Shown piece by piece: positions 1 through 12,378 of a stretch of 64,000 nucleotides of DNA. Under the pieces are notes generated by a model. That model was not told the origin of the DNA. It worked only from the letters and a program-made list of their open reading frames with translations, and ran no database searches. This stretch comes from Solirubrobacterales bacterium (GTDB lineage: Bacteria; Actinomycetota; Thermoleophilia; Solirubrobacterales; Solirubrobacteraceae): positions 62,001-126,000 of the forward strand of contig PLFX01000054.1 of the NCBI GenBank assembly GCA_003138355.1, in the 5' to 3' direction. The position numbers were made by a program, and so were the translations under genes. Numbering within the stretch: the stretch's first letter is position 1; each line of letters starts with the position of its first letter.

Positions 1-20
1 CGCCGCTAGGGTCTGCTTCG

Positions 21-827
21 ATGATCGACTTCGAGTCCTACCTGCGCCGGATCGGTCTGGCGGGGACAGATTCACCGTCCTGGCAGGCGATCCACCGGGC
101 GCACGCGACCTCGATCCCGTTCGAGAACCTCGATCCCCACCGCGGCATCGCGGTCTCGCTCGAACAGCCGGACCTCGAGCGCAAGCTCGTGAGCGAAGGC
201 CGCGGCGGCTATTGCTTCGAGCACAACCTGCTGCTCGCCTCGGCGCTCGAGCACATCGGGTTGAAGGTCGAGCCGATGCTCGCCCGCGTTCGCGTCGGGC
301 GCACGACGTCGGCGCCGCGTCCCGCGGGGCACCTCGTGCTGCGGGTTACCGGGGCCGACGGGAAGCCCTGGCACGCCGACGTCGGCTTCGGCCTCGGCAC
401 GCTGCTCGACCCGATCCCGTTCGGTGCCGACCCCGACAACGTCAACGAGCAGTCGGGCTGGTCCTTCCGCGTGATCGGCGACGGCCCGGAGCTAGTGCTG
501 CAGACGCTCGGCGCGGACGGCTGGTCGGACGTCTATGGGTTCGTGCCCGAGCCGGTGCCGCAGGTCGACATCGAGGTGAGCAACTGGTGGACTTCCACCA
601 ACCCGGGCTCGGCTTTCGTGTTCGGTTTGATCGCGTCCGTTCATCGGCCCGATGGTCAGCGTGAGGCGATCTGCGACTGGAGTGGTTCGCTCACCGAGAT
701 AGCGACGACGCCCGCAGGCACGGTGTCAGCCGAGCTGGCGCGCTCGGCGATCCCCGAGAAGCTCGCCGAGTTCGGGCTCCCGGGATTCGCGCTCGACGAG
801 GACGGGCGCGTTCGCGCGGGCTCGTAG
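21..827 (+). CDS. nat: Arylamine N-acetyltransferase (NAT)
   Basis: Cytosolic enzyme that moves an acetyl group from acetyl-CoA to arylamines, hydrazines or related amines through a cysteine thioester. The 268 residues match the usual NAT length of about 270-280. The catalytic triad is visible: Cys65 in RGGYCFE, His104 in PAGHLVL and Asp120 in ADVGFG, in the normal order and spacing. The N-terminal IPFENLD motif is also typical of the family. ATG start. It ends 27 bp before the threonine dehydratase on the same strand, so the two could be co-transcribed, although no functional link is obvious. The natural substrate cannot be read from the sequence. Confidence 0.95.
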   Translation: MIDFESYLRRIGLAGTDSPSWQAIHRAHATSIPFENLDPHRGIAVSLEQPDLERKLVSEGRGGYCFEHNLLLASALEHIGLKVEPMLARVRVGRTTSAPRPAGHLVLRVTGADGKPWHADVGFGLGTLLDPIPFGADPDNVNEQSGWSFRVIGDGPELVLQTLGADGWSDVYGFVPEPVPQVDIEVSNWWTSTNPGSAFVFGLIASVHRPDGQREAICDWSGSLTEIATTPAGTVSAELARSAIPEKLAEFGLPGFALDEDGRVRAGS

Positions 828-854
828 AGCGCACGCGCGTAGGATCAAGCTGCT

Positions 855-2096
855 GTGGATCGCGAGGGCGCTGAGGAGGTTGCGCGGCGGATCGCCGCCG
901 GAGGCGTACGCGCCGCGCAGGCACCGCTCGCCGAGCTCGTCCGTCGAACGCCGCTGCTCAGCTCGGGAACGCTCGAGCGCCGCTGCGGCGGGCAGGTACT
1001 GCTGAAGGCCGAGAGCCTTCAGCGGACCGGCTCGTTCAAGCTTCGCGGCGCATTCACGAAGCTCCTGAGCCTCGATCAGCCGAAGGGCGTCGTCACCGGC
1101 AGCGCCGGCAACCACGCACAGGCGCTCGCCTACGCAGCGCAGCAGCGCGGTGTGCCCTGCGTCGTCTATATGCCGAGCGAGGCGCCGGTCGCGAAGGTCG
1201 CGGCGGTCGGCTCCTACGGCGGTCGGGTCGTGCTGCGTGGCGACACGGTCGAGGAGTGCGTCGAGGCCGCCAGTGAGCATGCGCGCGAAAGCGGGGAGAC
1301 CTTCGTCCACCCGTTCGACGACGCCGAGGTGATCATCGGTCAGGGCACGCTCGGGGTCGAGCTGCTCGACGACGTGGCCGATCTCGGGATGGTGATCCTT
1401 CCGCTCGGGGGCGGGGGGCTTGCGAGCGGCGTTGCCGGCGCGATCAAGCTCGCCCGGCCCGACGTGAGGATCGTCGCCGTTCAGGCCGAGGGTGTCGCCG
1501 CGTTCCCGGCATCGCTCGCTGCCGGCGCGCCGGTCACCTCGCCCTCGGTGAGCACGATCGCGGACGGGATCGCGGTCAAGCGCCCGGGCGCGCTGACGCT
1601 GCCGCTCGTCGAGCGCTTCGTCGACGACGTCGTGGTCGTGGCGGACGACGACATCGCCGAGGCGATGGTGCTCCTGATGGAGCGGGCAAAGCTTGTCGTC
1701 GAGGGCGCGGGGGCGGTTGGCGTGGCGGCGCTACTCGCGGGCGTGGTCGAGCCCGTCACCAAGGGCACGACGGTCGTCGTTCTCTCAGGTGGGAACGTCG
1801 ACGCGGCGCTGCTCGCGCTCGTCGCGCAGCGCCACGAGGTCGCCGTCGGTCGGCGCCTGCGGATCGCGACCGCGGTCTCCGACAGGCCCGGCGGGCTTGC
1901 CGCGCTGCTGACCTGCGTCGCACAGGCGGGCGCCAACCTCGTCACCGTCGAGCACCTCCGCGAGGCGGCCGAGCTGCACGTGCGTCAGACCGGCGTGGAG
2001 CTCACGCTCGAGACGCGTGGCGCGGACCAGGCCGAGCAGATTCTCAGCGCGCTGCTCGCGGCCGGCTACGGGGTGCAGCGGCTCGGCGGCGCTTAG
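855..2096 (+). CDS. ilvA: Threonine dehydratase (threonine ammonia-lyase) with C-terminal ACT domain
   Basis: PLP enzyme that converts threonine to 2-oxobutanoate and ammonia, the entry to isoleucine synthesis or to threonine catabolism. 413 aa from a GTG start. The PLP lysine is Lys62 in TGSFKLRGA, and the phosphate-binding glycine loop is GGGGL at about 185-189. Residues from about 335 form one ACT-like regulatory domain (DRPGGLAALL at its start), the arrangement of the shorter ACT-bearing threonine dehydratases rather than the two-ACT E. coli IlvA. This suggests allosteric control by an amino acid. Its last 53 nt overlap the 3' end of the convergent histidine kinase. Whether it is biosynthetic or catabolic cannot be decided here. 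Confidence 0.93.
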   Translation: MDREGAEEVARRIAAGGVRAAQAPLAELVRRTPLLSSGTLERRCGGQVLLKAESLQRTGSFKLRGAFTKLLSLDQPKGVVTGSAGNHAQALAYAAQQRGVPCVVYMPSEAPVAKVAAVGSYGGRVVLRGDTVEECVEAASEHARESGETFVHPFDDAEVIIGQGTLGVELLDDVADLGMVILPLGGGGLASGVAGAIKLARPDVRIVAVQAEGVAAFPASLAAGAPVTSPSVSTIADGIAVKRPGALTLPLVERFVDDVVVVADDDIAEAMVLLMERAKLVVEGAGAVGVAALLAGVVEPVTKGTTVVVLSGGNVDAALLALVAQRHEVAVGRRLRIATAVSDRPGGLAALLTCVAQAGANLVTVEHLREAAELHVRQTGVELTLETRGADQAEQILSALLAAGYGVQRLGGA

Positions 2097-4080
2097 GCGC
2101 GGCCGCAGTGGCGGCGGTCGTCGCCGGAATCCAGCGGTGGAGGATCGCGGCGAGCTCCTCGCGGCGCATCGGCTTGCTGATGTAGTCGTCCATACCGGCC
2201 TCCAGGCAGCGCTCGCGGTCGCCATCCATCGCGTGGGCGGTCATCGCGATCACCGGCGTATGCGCGCCACGTCGCGCCTCGCGCTTGCGCAGCTCCGCCG
2301 TCGCCGCGTAACCGTCGAGCACGGGCATCTGGCAGTCCATCAGGATCGCGTCGAAGCGCCGCCGCGCGAGCGCCGCAAGCGCCTCGCGGCCGTCGCTTGC
2401 GACCACGGCTCGGCAACCGCAACGCTCGAGCGAGCGTGCAGCGACGATCTGGTTCACGGCGCTGTCCTCGACGACGAGGACGAGTGGCGGGCCGGCCCAC
2501 ACCGGAGCGGCCGGCTCCCCGGCGGAGGCGTCGGTGCCATTCGCAGCCGCGACTTGCTCGAGCTTGATCGTGATTGTGAAGCGGGATCCCTCTCCCGGCT
2601 CGCTCTCGGCGCTGACGATTCCGCCCATCAGCTCGATGAGCTCGCGCACGATCGCGAGGCCGAGGCCGGTCCCGCCATAGAGCCGAGTCGTCGAGGCGTC
2701 CGCCTGCGAGAACGGCTCGAACATGCGCGCGAGCGTCGCCGCCTCGATCCCAATGCCCGTGTCGGCCACGACGACCTGCAGCGCGACGTAGCGCTCATCG
2801 GTCGCCGGGGCGCTGACCTCAACGGAGACGTTCCCGTGCGATGTGAACTTCACGGCGTTGGCGACCAGGTTGAGCACGATCTGCTGGAGGCGGCGACCGT
2901 CGCCGCGCAGCAATCGCGGGACCTCATCGGCGATGTCGATCTCGAGCGCGACGCCGCGCGCCTCCGCGTCCGCGCGCGGTCCAGCGCAGGCGTCGCGAAT
3001 CGCTGCGGGCAGCTCGAACGTCGTGATGTCGAGCTCGACGTGGCCGGCCTCGAGCTTCGAGATGTCGAGGATGTCGTTGATGATCGCGAGCATCTGCTCA
3101 CCCGAGCGCGCGACCTGCTCGGCGTAGGAGAGCTGCTCACCCTCGAGGCCGCTCTCGAGCAGCAGGTCGTTCATGCCGATCACGCCGTTCATCGGCGTGC
3201 GCAGCTCGTGGCTCATGTTCGCGAGAAACGCCGACTTCGTGTTCGACGCCTCGACCGCCCGGTCGTGCGCTCGCGCGAGCTCGGCGACGACGCGGTTGCG
3301 CTCCGTGACGTCGTGGTAGAAGGCGATCCGGCAGACGTGACCCTCGAGCTCCTCGACGGTGCTCGTGACCTCGATGTCGATCACGCTGCCGTCCTTCAGC
3401 CGCTGCTTCATCGGCAGCCCCTGGCCGCGTCGTGGCCCGTCCGTACCGTCCGGATGGGCCACGACGTAAGCGCGCATCGCCTCGCGCTGCTCCTCGACGA
3501 CGAGGTCGAAGAGCGTCATGGTGAGCAGCTCTTCGCGCGCGTAACCGTATTTCTCGACGAGCGAATCGCTGACCGCGATGTAGCGGAACGTGTCGCGATC
3601 GGAGGCCGCCAGCGGCAGCGGGCTGCGCTCGAACAGCGTGCGGTAGCGCCGCTCGCTGATGGCAAGCTGCTCGCGCGCGAGCTCGAGCTCGCGCGCAGCG
3701 GCGTTGCGCTCGGTTACGTCCAGGCAATACGCGACGCGACAATTGCGGCCGTTGAAGACGACGTCGTTGCCGGTTACCTCGATCTCGATGATGCGGCCGT
3801 CCTTCAGCCTGTTGCGTCCCGACAGCTGCCTGCGGCCCGGGCTATCCCCGCTCAGCAACTCGGAGCGGTAGCGCTCGTACGCCGGGATGTCCTCCTCCGG
3901 CAGCAGGCCGACCAGCGTCATGCCAAGCAATTCATCCCGCGTGTAGCCGTACTTCTCGATCGCGGCGTTGCTCGCGTCGACGATCTCGAGCGTGGCGAGG
4001 TCGTACAGGAAGATCGCTACCGGGCTGTGCTCGAATAGCGCCCGGTACTGATCGCTTGCGAGGGATTCTTTCGCGCTCAT
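2044..4080 (-). CDS. Hybrid sensor histidine kinase (PAS-PAS-HisKA-HATPase-REC)
   Basis: Signal-transducing kinase that autophosphorylates on His and passes phosphate to its own receiver domain. Numbering from the upstream ATG at 4122: PAS at about 23-140, second PAS at about 155-275, HisKA with phospho-acceptor His305 in MSHELRTP, HATPase_c with N and G boxes (NLVANAVKF, ADTGIGIE, GGTGLGLA) and a REC domain with Asp596 in LMDCQMP and Lys649 in YISKP. No membrane segment is seen, so it is probably cytosolic and senses through PAS. I chose the ATG at 4080, 14 codons inside the longest frame. It has GGAG 7 nt upstream and gives an N terminus that aligns with the neighbouring paralog. The C-terminal tail is Arg/Ala-rich. 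It lies just downstream of its paralog, probably in one operon. Confidence 0.93.
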   Translation of the reverse strand: MSAKESLASDQYRALFEHSPVAIFLYDLATLEIVDASNAAIEKYGYTRDELLGMTLVGLLPEEDIPAYERYRSELLSGDSPGRRQLSGRNRLKDGRIIEIEVTGNDVVFNGRNCRVAYCLDVTERNAAARELELAREQLAISERRYRTLFERSPLPLAASDRDTFRYIAVSDSLVEKYGYAREELLTMTLFDLVVEEQREAMRAYVVAHPDGTDGPRRGQGLPMKQRLKDGSVIDIEVTSTVEELEGHVCRIAFYHDVTERNRVVAELARAHDRAVEASNTKSAFLANMSHELRTPMNGVIGMNDLLLESGLEGEQLSYAEQVARSGEQMLAIINDILDISKLEAGHVELDITTFELPAAIRDACAGPRADAEARGVALEIDIADEVPRLLRGDGRRLQQIVLNLVANAVKFTSHGNVSVEVSAPATDERYVALQVVVADTGIGIEAATLARMFEPFSQADASTTRLYGGTGLGLAIVRELIELMGGIVSAESEPGEGSRFTITIKLEQVAAANGTDASAGEPAAPVWAGPPLVLVVEDSAVNQIVAARSLERCGCRAVVASDGREALAALARRRFDAILMDCQMPVLDGYAATAELRKREARRGAHTPVIAMTAHAMDGDRERCLEAGMDDYISKPMRREELAAILHRWIPATTAATAAAPKRRRAAAPRSRPRAAR

Positions 4081-4177
4081 CAGCCGGCTCCGCGCGCCCG
4101 CTGGTGGCGCGAAAGTGCTCATGCGTGCTTATCGGCGTTCGCGCCGGCCGGCTTAAGGGCGGCCAAGCTGGCGCGTG

Positions 4178-5785
4178 CTATGCCGCGGCCTGGGCGTCGC
4201 CGTTCAGCTGCCCGCTCGCGGGAATCCACTGCCTGATCAGCGTCTCGAGCTCCCGGCGCGCAAGCGGCTTGCTGATGTAGTCGTCCATACCGACCCGGAG
4301 ACAGCGCTCGCGGTCGCCCTTCATCGCATACGCGGTCATCGCGATAACCGGTGTGTGGCGGCCCGTTCCGGCCTCGCGCTCGCGCAGCGCGATCGTCGCC
4401 GCGTAGCCATCCAGCAGCGGCATCTGACAGTCCATCAGGACGGCGTCGAACTGCTCGCGTTCGAGCGCCGCCAGCGCCTCGCGCCCGTCGCAGGCAAGCT
4501 GAACCTCGCAACCGCAGCGTTCGAGCAGTCGCGCTGCGACGATCTGGTTCACGGCGCTGTCCTCGGCGACGAGCACTCGTGGTGGCGTCGGCCAGGCGGG
4601 GACCGGGGGTTCGCCATTCATATCGGCCCCGGCGACGCGGTCGCTCGTGCCGGCGACCTCGAGCGCCAGCGAGACCGTGAACGTGCTTCCACGCCCGGGC
4701 TCGCTCGTCGCGGAGACGCTGCCACCCATCAGCTCGACGAGCTCGCGAACGATCGCGAGTCCCAGGCCGGTTCCGCCGTAATTGCGCGTCGTTGAGACCT
4801 CAGCCTGCGCGAATGGGTCGAACATCCGCGCAAGGAGCTCGGGCTCGATGCCGATCCCCGTGTCGGCTACCGACAGCTCGACCGCCACGCGCCCCGGCTC
4901 GACGATCGGCGCCGCAGCATGGACCGTGACGGTGCCTTCGCGCGTGAACTTGACCGCGTTCGCGACGAGGTTGAGCAGGATCTGCTGGATCCGCCGCGCA
5001 TCGCCGCGCAGCGCGTGCGGCAGCTCGGGCGCGACCTCGATCTCGAAGGCAACCCCTTTCGCAGCGGCTTCTGCGCGCGGTGCCGCGCAAACGTCGGCGA
5101 TCGCGTCGCGCAGGTCGAACAGCGTCGTGTCGAGCTCGACCTGGCCGGCCTCGAGCTTCGAGATGTCGAGGATGTCGTTGATGATCGCGAGCATCTGCGC
5201 GCCCGACCGTGCGACCTGCTCGGCGTAGGAGAGCTGCTGGTCGGTGAGACCGCTCTCGAGCAGCAGGCCAGTCATCCCGATGACGCCGTTCATTGGCGTG
5301 CGCAGCTCGTGGCTCATGTTCGCCAGGAACGCGGACTTCAGGTTCGACGCTTCGACCGCCCGCTCGTGCGCGCGTGCGAGCTCGGCAACCATCAGGTTGT
5401 GCTCGGTTACGTCCGAGCAATAGGAAAGGCGGCACGCGCGGCCGTCGAAGACGATGTCGCTGGTGAGGACCTGCAGCTCGACGATCGACCCGTCCTTGCG
5501 CTTGTGGTGCCAGGGACCGGTCCAACGCTTGCGACCGGTCGGCCGCCGGCGCACCACGTTGTGCCTGTGGGCCTTGAACTTCGCCTGCTCCCATTCCGGG
5601 ATCAGGTCGGAAATTCGCAGCGCGAGCAGCTCGGCCTGCGAGTACCCGTAGCTCTCCATGACCGCATTACTGACCGCGACTATCTTGAACGTACGGCGGT
5701 CATAAATGAAGATCGGAACCGGGCTCTCCTCGAAGAGCACCTGGTACTGGTCTTCTTTCCCTCCCCGACGCGCGGGCGAGCTCAC
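4178..5785 (-). CDS. Hybrid sensor histidine kinase (PAS-HisKA-HATPase-REC)
   Basis: Paralog of the next gene downstream, with a single PAS domain (about 15-130), HisKA (His159 in MSHELRTP), HATPase_c (VANAVKF, ADTGIGIE, GGTGLGLA) and a C-terminal REC domain (Asp452 in LMDCQMP). From the HisKA onward the two proteins are near-copies, while the PAS regions differ. This is what a local duplication followed by sensor divergence would give. No transmembrane segment is visible. GTG start at 5785. An AGAAGG lies only 2 nt upstream, so initiation context is poor, but no better in-frame start precedes the PAS domain. No HPt protein or output response regulator sits next to either kinase. Confidence 0.92.
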   Translation of the reverse strand: MSSPARRGGKEDQYQVLFEESPVPIFIYDRRTFKIVAVSNAVMESYGYSQAELLALRISDLIPEWEQAKFKAHRHNVVRRRPTGRKRWTGPWHHKRKDGSIVELQVLTSDIVFDGRACRLSYCSDVTEHNLMVAELARAHERAVEASNLKSAFLANMSHELRTPMNGVIGMTGLLLESGLTDQQLSYAEQVARSGAQMLAIINDILDISKLEAGQVELDTTLFDLRDAIADVCAAPRAEAAAKGVAFEIEVAPELPHALRGDARRIQQILLNLVANAVKFTREGTVTVHAAAPIVEPGRVAVELSVADTGIGIEPELLARMFDPFAQAEVSTTRNYGGTGLGLAIVRELVELMGGSVSATSEPGRGSTFTVSLALEVAGTSDRVAGADMNGEPPVPAWPTPPRVLVAEDSAVNQIVAARLLERCGCEVQLACDGREALAALEREQFDAVLMDCQMPLLDGYAATIALREREAGTGRHTPVIAMTAYAMKGDRERCLRVGMDDYISKPLARRELETLIRQWIPASGQLNGDAQAAA

Positions 5786-5791
5786 ATCCTT

Positions 5792-6940
5792 CTATCGGCT
5801 GCTCTGGCCGCGGGTCTTAGCCAGATCGACCTCTGGATCAATCCGCCAGCGCGCCGCGAGCGCAAGCTGCCCGTCGGCGATCCGCCAGCGATCCGGCAGA
5901 TCCGCGCCCGAATGGTCGGGGACCGCCCCTTTCAGTGCCATGCAGCCGGTGTTGTCCCCGATCCGGCGAATCTCGGCCACGTCTTCTTCTTTTATGGCCG
6001 GCTTCGCCGGCAGAGCGGACAACTCCGCGCGCTTGCTCTCGATCGTCCTGGCTCCCGCGCCGGATTCCTGGATCAGCGTGGGGGCCACGCACGCAACGGC
6101 CGGCTGCGCCAGATCCCACTGACACGCGAGCTGCATCAGCGTCAAGCCGGAGCGCTCGGCGAGTGGGCGCATCTGCTCGATCCGTGCGAGGCCCTCCGTG
6201 ACCCATCCGGCGGGACGAAACGCCCTGTGGTCCTCGCGCGCGAACTCGTGGTCCGCGCGCACGTCGCCCCAGAAGAGCCCGCCGTAGTCGACGACGCGCG
6301 CGATCACCTTCACGCCCGCCGCCTCGGCTGCCGCGAGGGCGAGCTCGCCCGGCCAGGGCTCGAGCGGGTTGAGGATCAGCATCGCCCACTCGATCTCGCT
6401 GCCGAAGCGCTCAAAGCACCCGATCACGTCGAGCGTGAACCCGTTTGCGGGTCCGGGCGCGACGCCGATCGCATGCGTGAGACCGGCGTCGCGCAAAGCC
6501 ACCATGCCGTTCCAGACGGCCTCCGACTCGTACCCGGTGCGATCGGGGTTGTGCAACAACAGGACGTCGAAGTGGTCGAGCCCGCAGCGCTCGAGGCTGC
6601 GCTCCGTCGCCATCCGCAGGTAGCCCGCATACGCGTCAGGGCTTCGAAGCGCGGGATCGGTGAAGCGCGGGAAGCCCTTTGCTCCGTTGCGCTCACCCGT
6701 ATAGAAGTCGTGGCCGACCGCACCAACGACGCAGAACTCCCCGCGCGCGCACCCGGCGAGTGCGTCGCCGGCCAGCAAGTCGGCCGCGCCCATGCCATAC
6801 ACGTCCGACGTGATGAGCGTTGAGAGCGCAGGCGCGGGCCGCAGCAGCTCCACGAGTCGCTCGTCCGAGATCGCCTCGCCGAAGCGCATGAACCGCCCGC
6901 CGCTCCAGGTTCCGATCGCCGCCATCCCGTGCTCGCGCAT
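5792..6940 (-). CDS. Aldo/keto reductase family protein, catalytic Lys apparently absent
   Basis: TIM-barrel NAD(P)H oxidoreductase family, 382 aa from the ATG at 6940 (MREHGMAAIG); an internal ATG at 6925 is an alternative. Family features are the SDVYGMG segment (Asp46, Tyr48), the DVLLLHNPD strand with His130, and the later IARVVDYGGL and ACQWDLAQPAV segments. In the strand that usually carries the catalytic lysine (vaTKvG in relatives) this protein reads CVVGAVGHDF, with no Lys. The tetrad is therefore incomplete, and the reaction may differ or activity may be weak. It starts only 43 bp from the divergent steA gene and ends 6 bp from the kinase start, with which it could be co-transcribed. 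Confidence 0.85.
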   Translation of the reverse strand: MREHGMAAIGTWSGGRFMRFGEAISDERLVELLRPAPALSTLITSDVYGMGAADLLAGDALAGCARGEFCVVGAVGHDFYTGERNGAKGFPRFTDPALRSPDAYAGYLRMATERSLERCGLDHFDVLLLHNPDRTGYESEAVWNGMVALRDAGLTHAIGVAPGPANGFTLDVIGCFERFGSEIEWAMLILNPLEPWPGELALAAAEAAGVKVIARVVDYGGLFWGDVRADHEFAREDHRAFRPAGWVTEGLARIEQMRPLAERSGLTLMQLACQWDLAQPAVACVAPTLIQESGAGARTIESKRAELSALPAKPAIKEEDVAEIRRIGDNTGCMALKGAVPDHSGADLPDRWRIADGQLALAARWRIDPEVDLAKTRGQSSR

Positions 6941-6983
6941 CCGTGGCAGTCTAGTTCTGCGCCTCGCCGGGGCACGCGCTAGC

Positions 6984-8036
6984 GTGCGCCGCGTGCTGCA
7001 AGCGGATTCGGCACTGATCGGGGCAACGTGCCCGCCCGTCGGGCACCCGCTAGCGGGGCCGGCGCGCCTGGGCCGGCGCACCAAGCTCCTCGTGCGCCGG
7101 CTGGCCCCGGGCGATGTCGCGATCATCGACCACGCCGGGCTTGACCGCGTCTCCGCGGAGGAGCTCCTGGCTGCCGGAGTTCGCGGCGTGCTCAACTGCA
7201 GCAGCTCGCTGAGTGAGACCTATCCGAACGTTGGGCCGCTCCTGCTGCTGGCGGCCGGCGTGCCGCTGGTCGACCTGCCGAACGACGCGCTCTTCGAGCA
7301 CTGTCTGGACGGCGACCCACTCGAGCTGCGTGGGGGAGCGGTCCGCCGGGCGGGCAGGCTCGTGGCGCGCGGACGCGTGCTCACGCTCGAGGAGGCGCAG
7401 GCGGCGTTGCGTGAGCGGCGGGCCAGCGTCCACGAGGCGCTCGAGCGCTTCGTCGGCAATACGCTCGAGCGGATGCGCGCCGAGCGCGAGCTGCTCAGCG
7501 CCCCGCTCGAGCTGCCGCGCCTTCGCACCGACTTCCGCGATCGTCCCGCCCTCGTCGTCGTACGCGGCGGTGGCTACCTCGACGATCTGCGCGCGCTGCG
7601 CGGATACGTGCACGGCGCGGCGCCGGTGATCGTCGCCGTCGATGGCGCCGTGGAAGCCGTGCGCGCCTGCGGCATGCGCGCGGACATGGTCGTGGGGGAC
7701 ATGGACTCCGCGAGCGACGCGGCGCTTGCGAGCGGCGCCGAGCTCGTCGCGCACAGCTACCTCGACGGTCGGGCGCCGGGCCGAGACCGCCTCGTGGCGC
7801 TCGGCCTGCCCCACGCCGTCGTGCGCGCGCCGGGCACGAGCGAAGACCTCGCGCTGCTGATCGCCGCCGAGGCCGGCGCTTCGCTGATCGTCTCCGTCGG
7901 CTCGCAACTCAACCTCACCGAGCTCCTGGACCGCGGCCGCGCCGGCGCAGCATCGGCCTTCCTCACGCGCCTGCGCGTTGCCGAGCTGCTTGTCGATGCC
8001 AAGGGCATAAGCCGGCTCTTCGCAAACGCTTTCTAA
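6984..8036 (+). CDS. steA: SteA-like protein (thiamin-pyrophosphokinase-like fold)
   Basis: 350 aa from the GTG at 6984 (a second GTG is at 6993). The sequence follows the actinobacterial SteA family throughout: an N-terminal domain with SETYPNVGPLLL, a central helical part, then the TPK-like domain with DMVVGDMDS and the conserved tail TRLRVAELLVDAKG, ending in a hydrophobic patch. In corynebacteria SteA works with the membrane protein SteB to control septal peptidoglycan splitting; that role is known from relatives, not seen here. Context agrees with mycobacteria, where steA-steB-pyrG-(nudix)-xerD are neighbours. Here a membrane protein with no visible similarity to SteB occupies the next position. 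Upstream alternative starts would overlap the divergent reductase gene and are not used. Confidence 0.88.
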   Translation: MRRVLQADSALIGATCPPVGHPLAGPARLGRRTKLLVRRLAPGDVAIIDHAGLDRVSAEELLAAGVRGVLNCSSSLSETYPNVGPLLLLAAGVPLVDLPNDALFEHCLDGDPLELRGGAVRRAGRLVARGRVLTLEEAQAALRERRASVHEALERFVGNTLERMRAERELLSAPLELPRLRTDFRDRPALVVVRGGGYLDDLRALRGYVHGAAPVIVAVDGAVEAVRACGMRADMVVGDMDSASDAALASGAELVAHSYLDGRAPGRDRLVALGLPHAVVRAPGTSEDLALLIAAEAGASLIVSVGSQLNLTELLDRGRAGAASAFLTRLRVAELLVDAKGISRLFANAF

Positions 8037-8056
8037 ACGAACTCGGAAACCGTGCG

Positions 8057-8785
8057 ATGAACAGTCAGCCGCCGCAGCGCCTTGGTGAGCTGCTCTCTCG
8101 CGCGCTCGCGTTCTATCGCGCTCACCTGCGCTTCGTGGTGCTCGTCACGCTGCCGGTCGTCGCCGTCGTCGACATCGTGCTCGGGATCGGCCTCGGAGAG
8201 CTCACCGCCGGAGTCCACAAGAAGCTGCCGACAGCCGACGGCTACATCGAGTTCGCCGCCGACGAGCTCGTGACCGTACCGATCGTGACGGCGATCATGG
8301 CTCGCGCGATCGTGATCGAGATGTGCGAGGGCGCCCTACCGTCCGCGCGCCGCGCGGCGGCGGAGGGACTCGAGCTCTTCGCGCCTGCGCTGCTCGTCGT
8401 GATCCTGTACTGGGTTGGCGTGGGCCTCGGTTCGTTTCTGATCCTGCCCGCGATCCTCTGGTTCGTCAGCTGGTACTTCGCCGTCCAGGCGGTCGTCATC
8501 GACCGCGCGCGCGGCTTCGGCGCGATCTTGATGAGCGGCGCGCTCGTCCGCGGGACGTGGTGGCACACGGCCGGCGTCGTCATCTCGCTGCTGCTGGTCA
8601 CGGCGATCCCCGGCCTGATCGTCACCGCTGCGACCGAAGCGCTCGCGCTCGCGGTCAACAGCGATGCGGTGATCGTTGCGGGGACGATTCTCGTCTTCAC
8701 GTTTTCGCTCCCGTTCGTCGCGATCGGTGGGACGCTCTACTACCTGCGCCTGCGCGAGCGCGCGCAGATGCCGGCGCCGCGCTGA
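8057..8785 (+). CDS. Integral membrane protein, function unknown
   Basis: 242 aa with about five or six hydrophobic segments (roughly 25-45, 75-90, 105-150 as two close helices, 165-195 and 205-225) and a basic C-terminal tail. It begins with a short cytosolic segment (GELLSRALAFYRAHLRFV) that resembles many actinobacterial 'DUF/YciC-like' membrane proteins, but I cannot name a family with confidence. ATG start 20 bp after steA. The next gene starts within 10 bp of its stop, so steA, this gene and the following two look like one transcription unit. By position it could replace SteB as SteA's membrane partner; that is inference only. Confidence 0.85.
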   Translation: MNSQPPQRLGELLSRALAFYRAHLRFVVLVTLPVVAVVDIVLGIGLGELTAGVHKKLPTADGYIEFAADELVTVPIVTAIMARAIVIEMCEGALPSARRAAAEGLELFAPALLVVILYWVGVGLGSFLILPAILWFVSWYFAVQAVVIDRARGFGAILMSGALVRGTWWHTAGVVISLLLVTAIPGLIVTAATEALALAVNSDAVIVAGTILVFTFSLPFVAIGGTLYYLRLRERAQMPAPR

Positions 8786-8793
8786 TCGCCGCG

Positions 8794-12370
<3,577 letters not shown>

Positions 12371-12378
12371 GGACAGCG

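Noticed and set aside
2017-4038. Long open frame of 673 codons antisense to the histidine kinase
   Set aside because: It mirrors the conserved kinase gene, and its product has only high-GC shadow composition.
4919-6823. Long open frame antisense to the second kinase and the aldo/keto reductase
   Set aside because: Crosses two well-supported genes on the other strand and shows no motif of its own.
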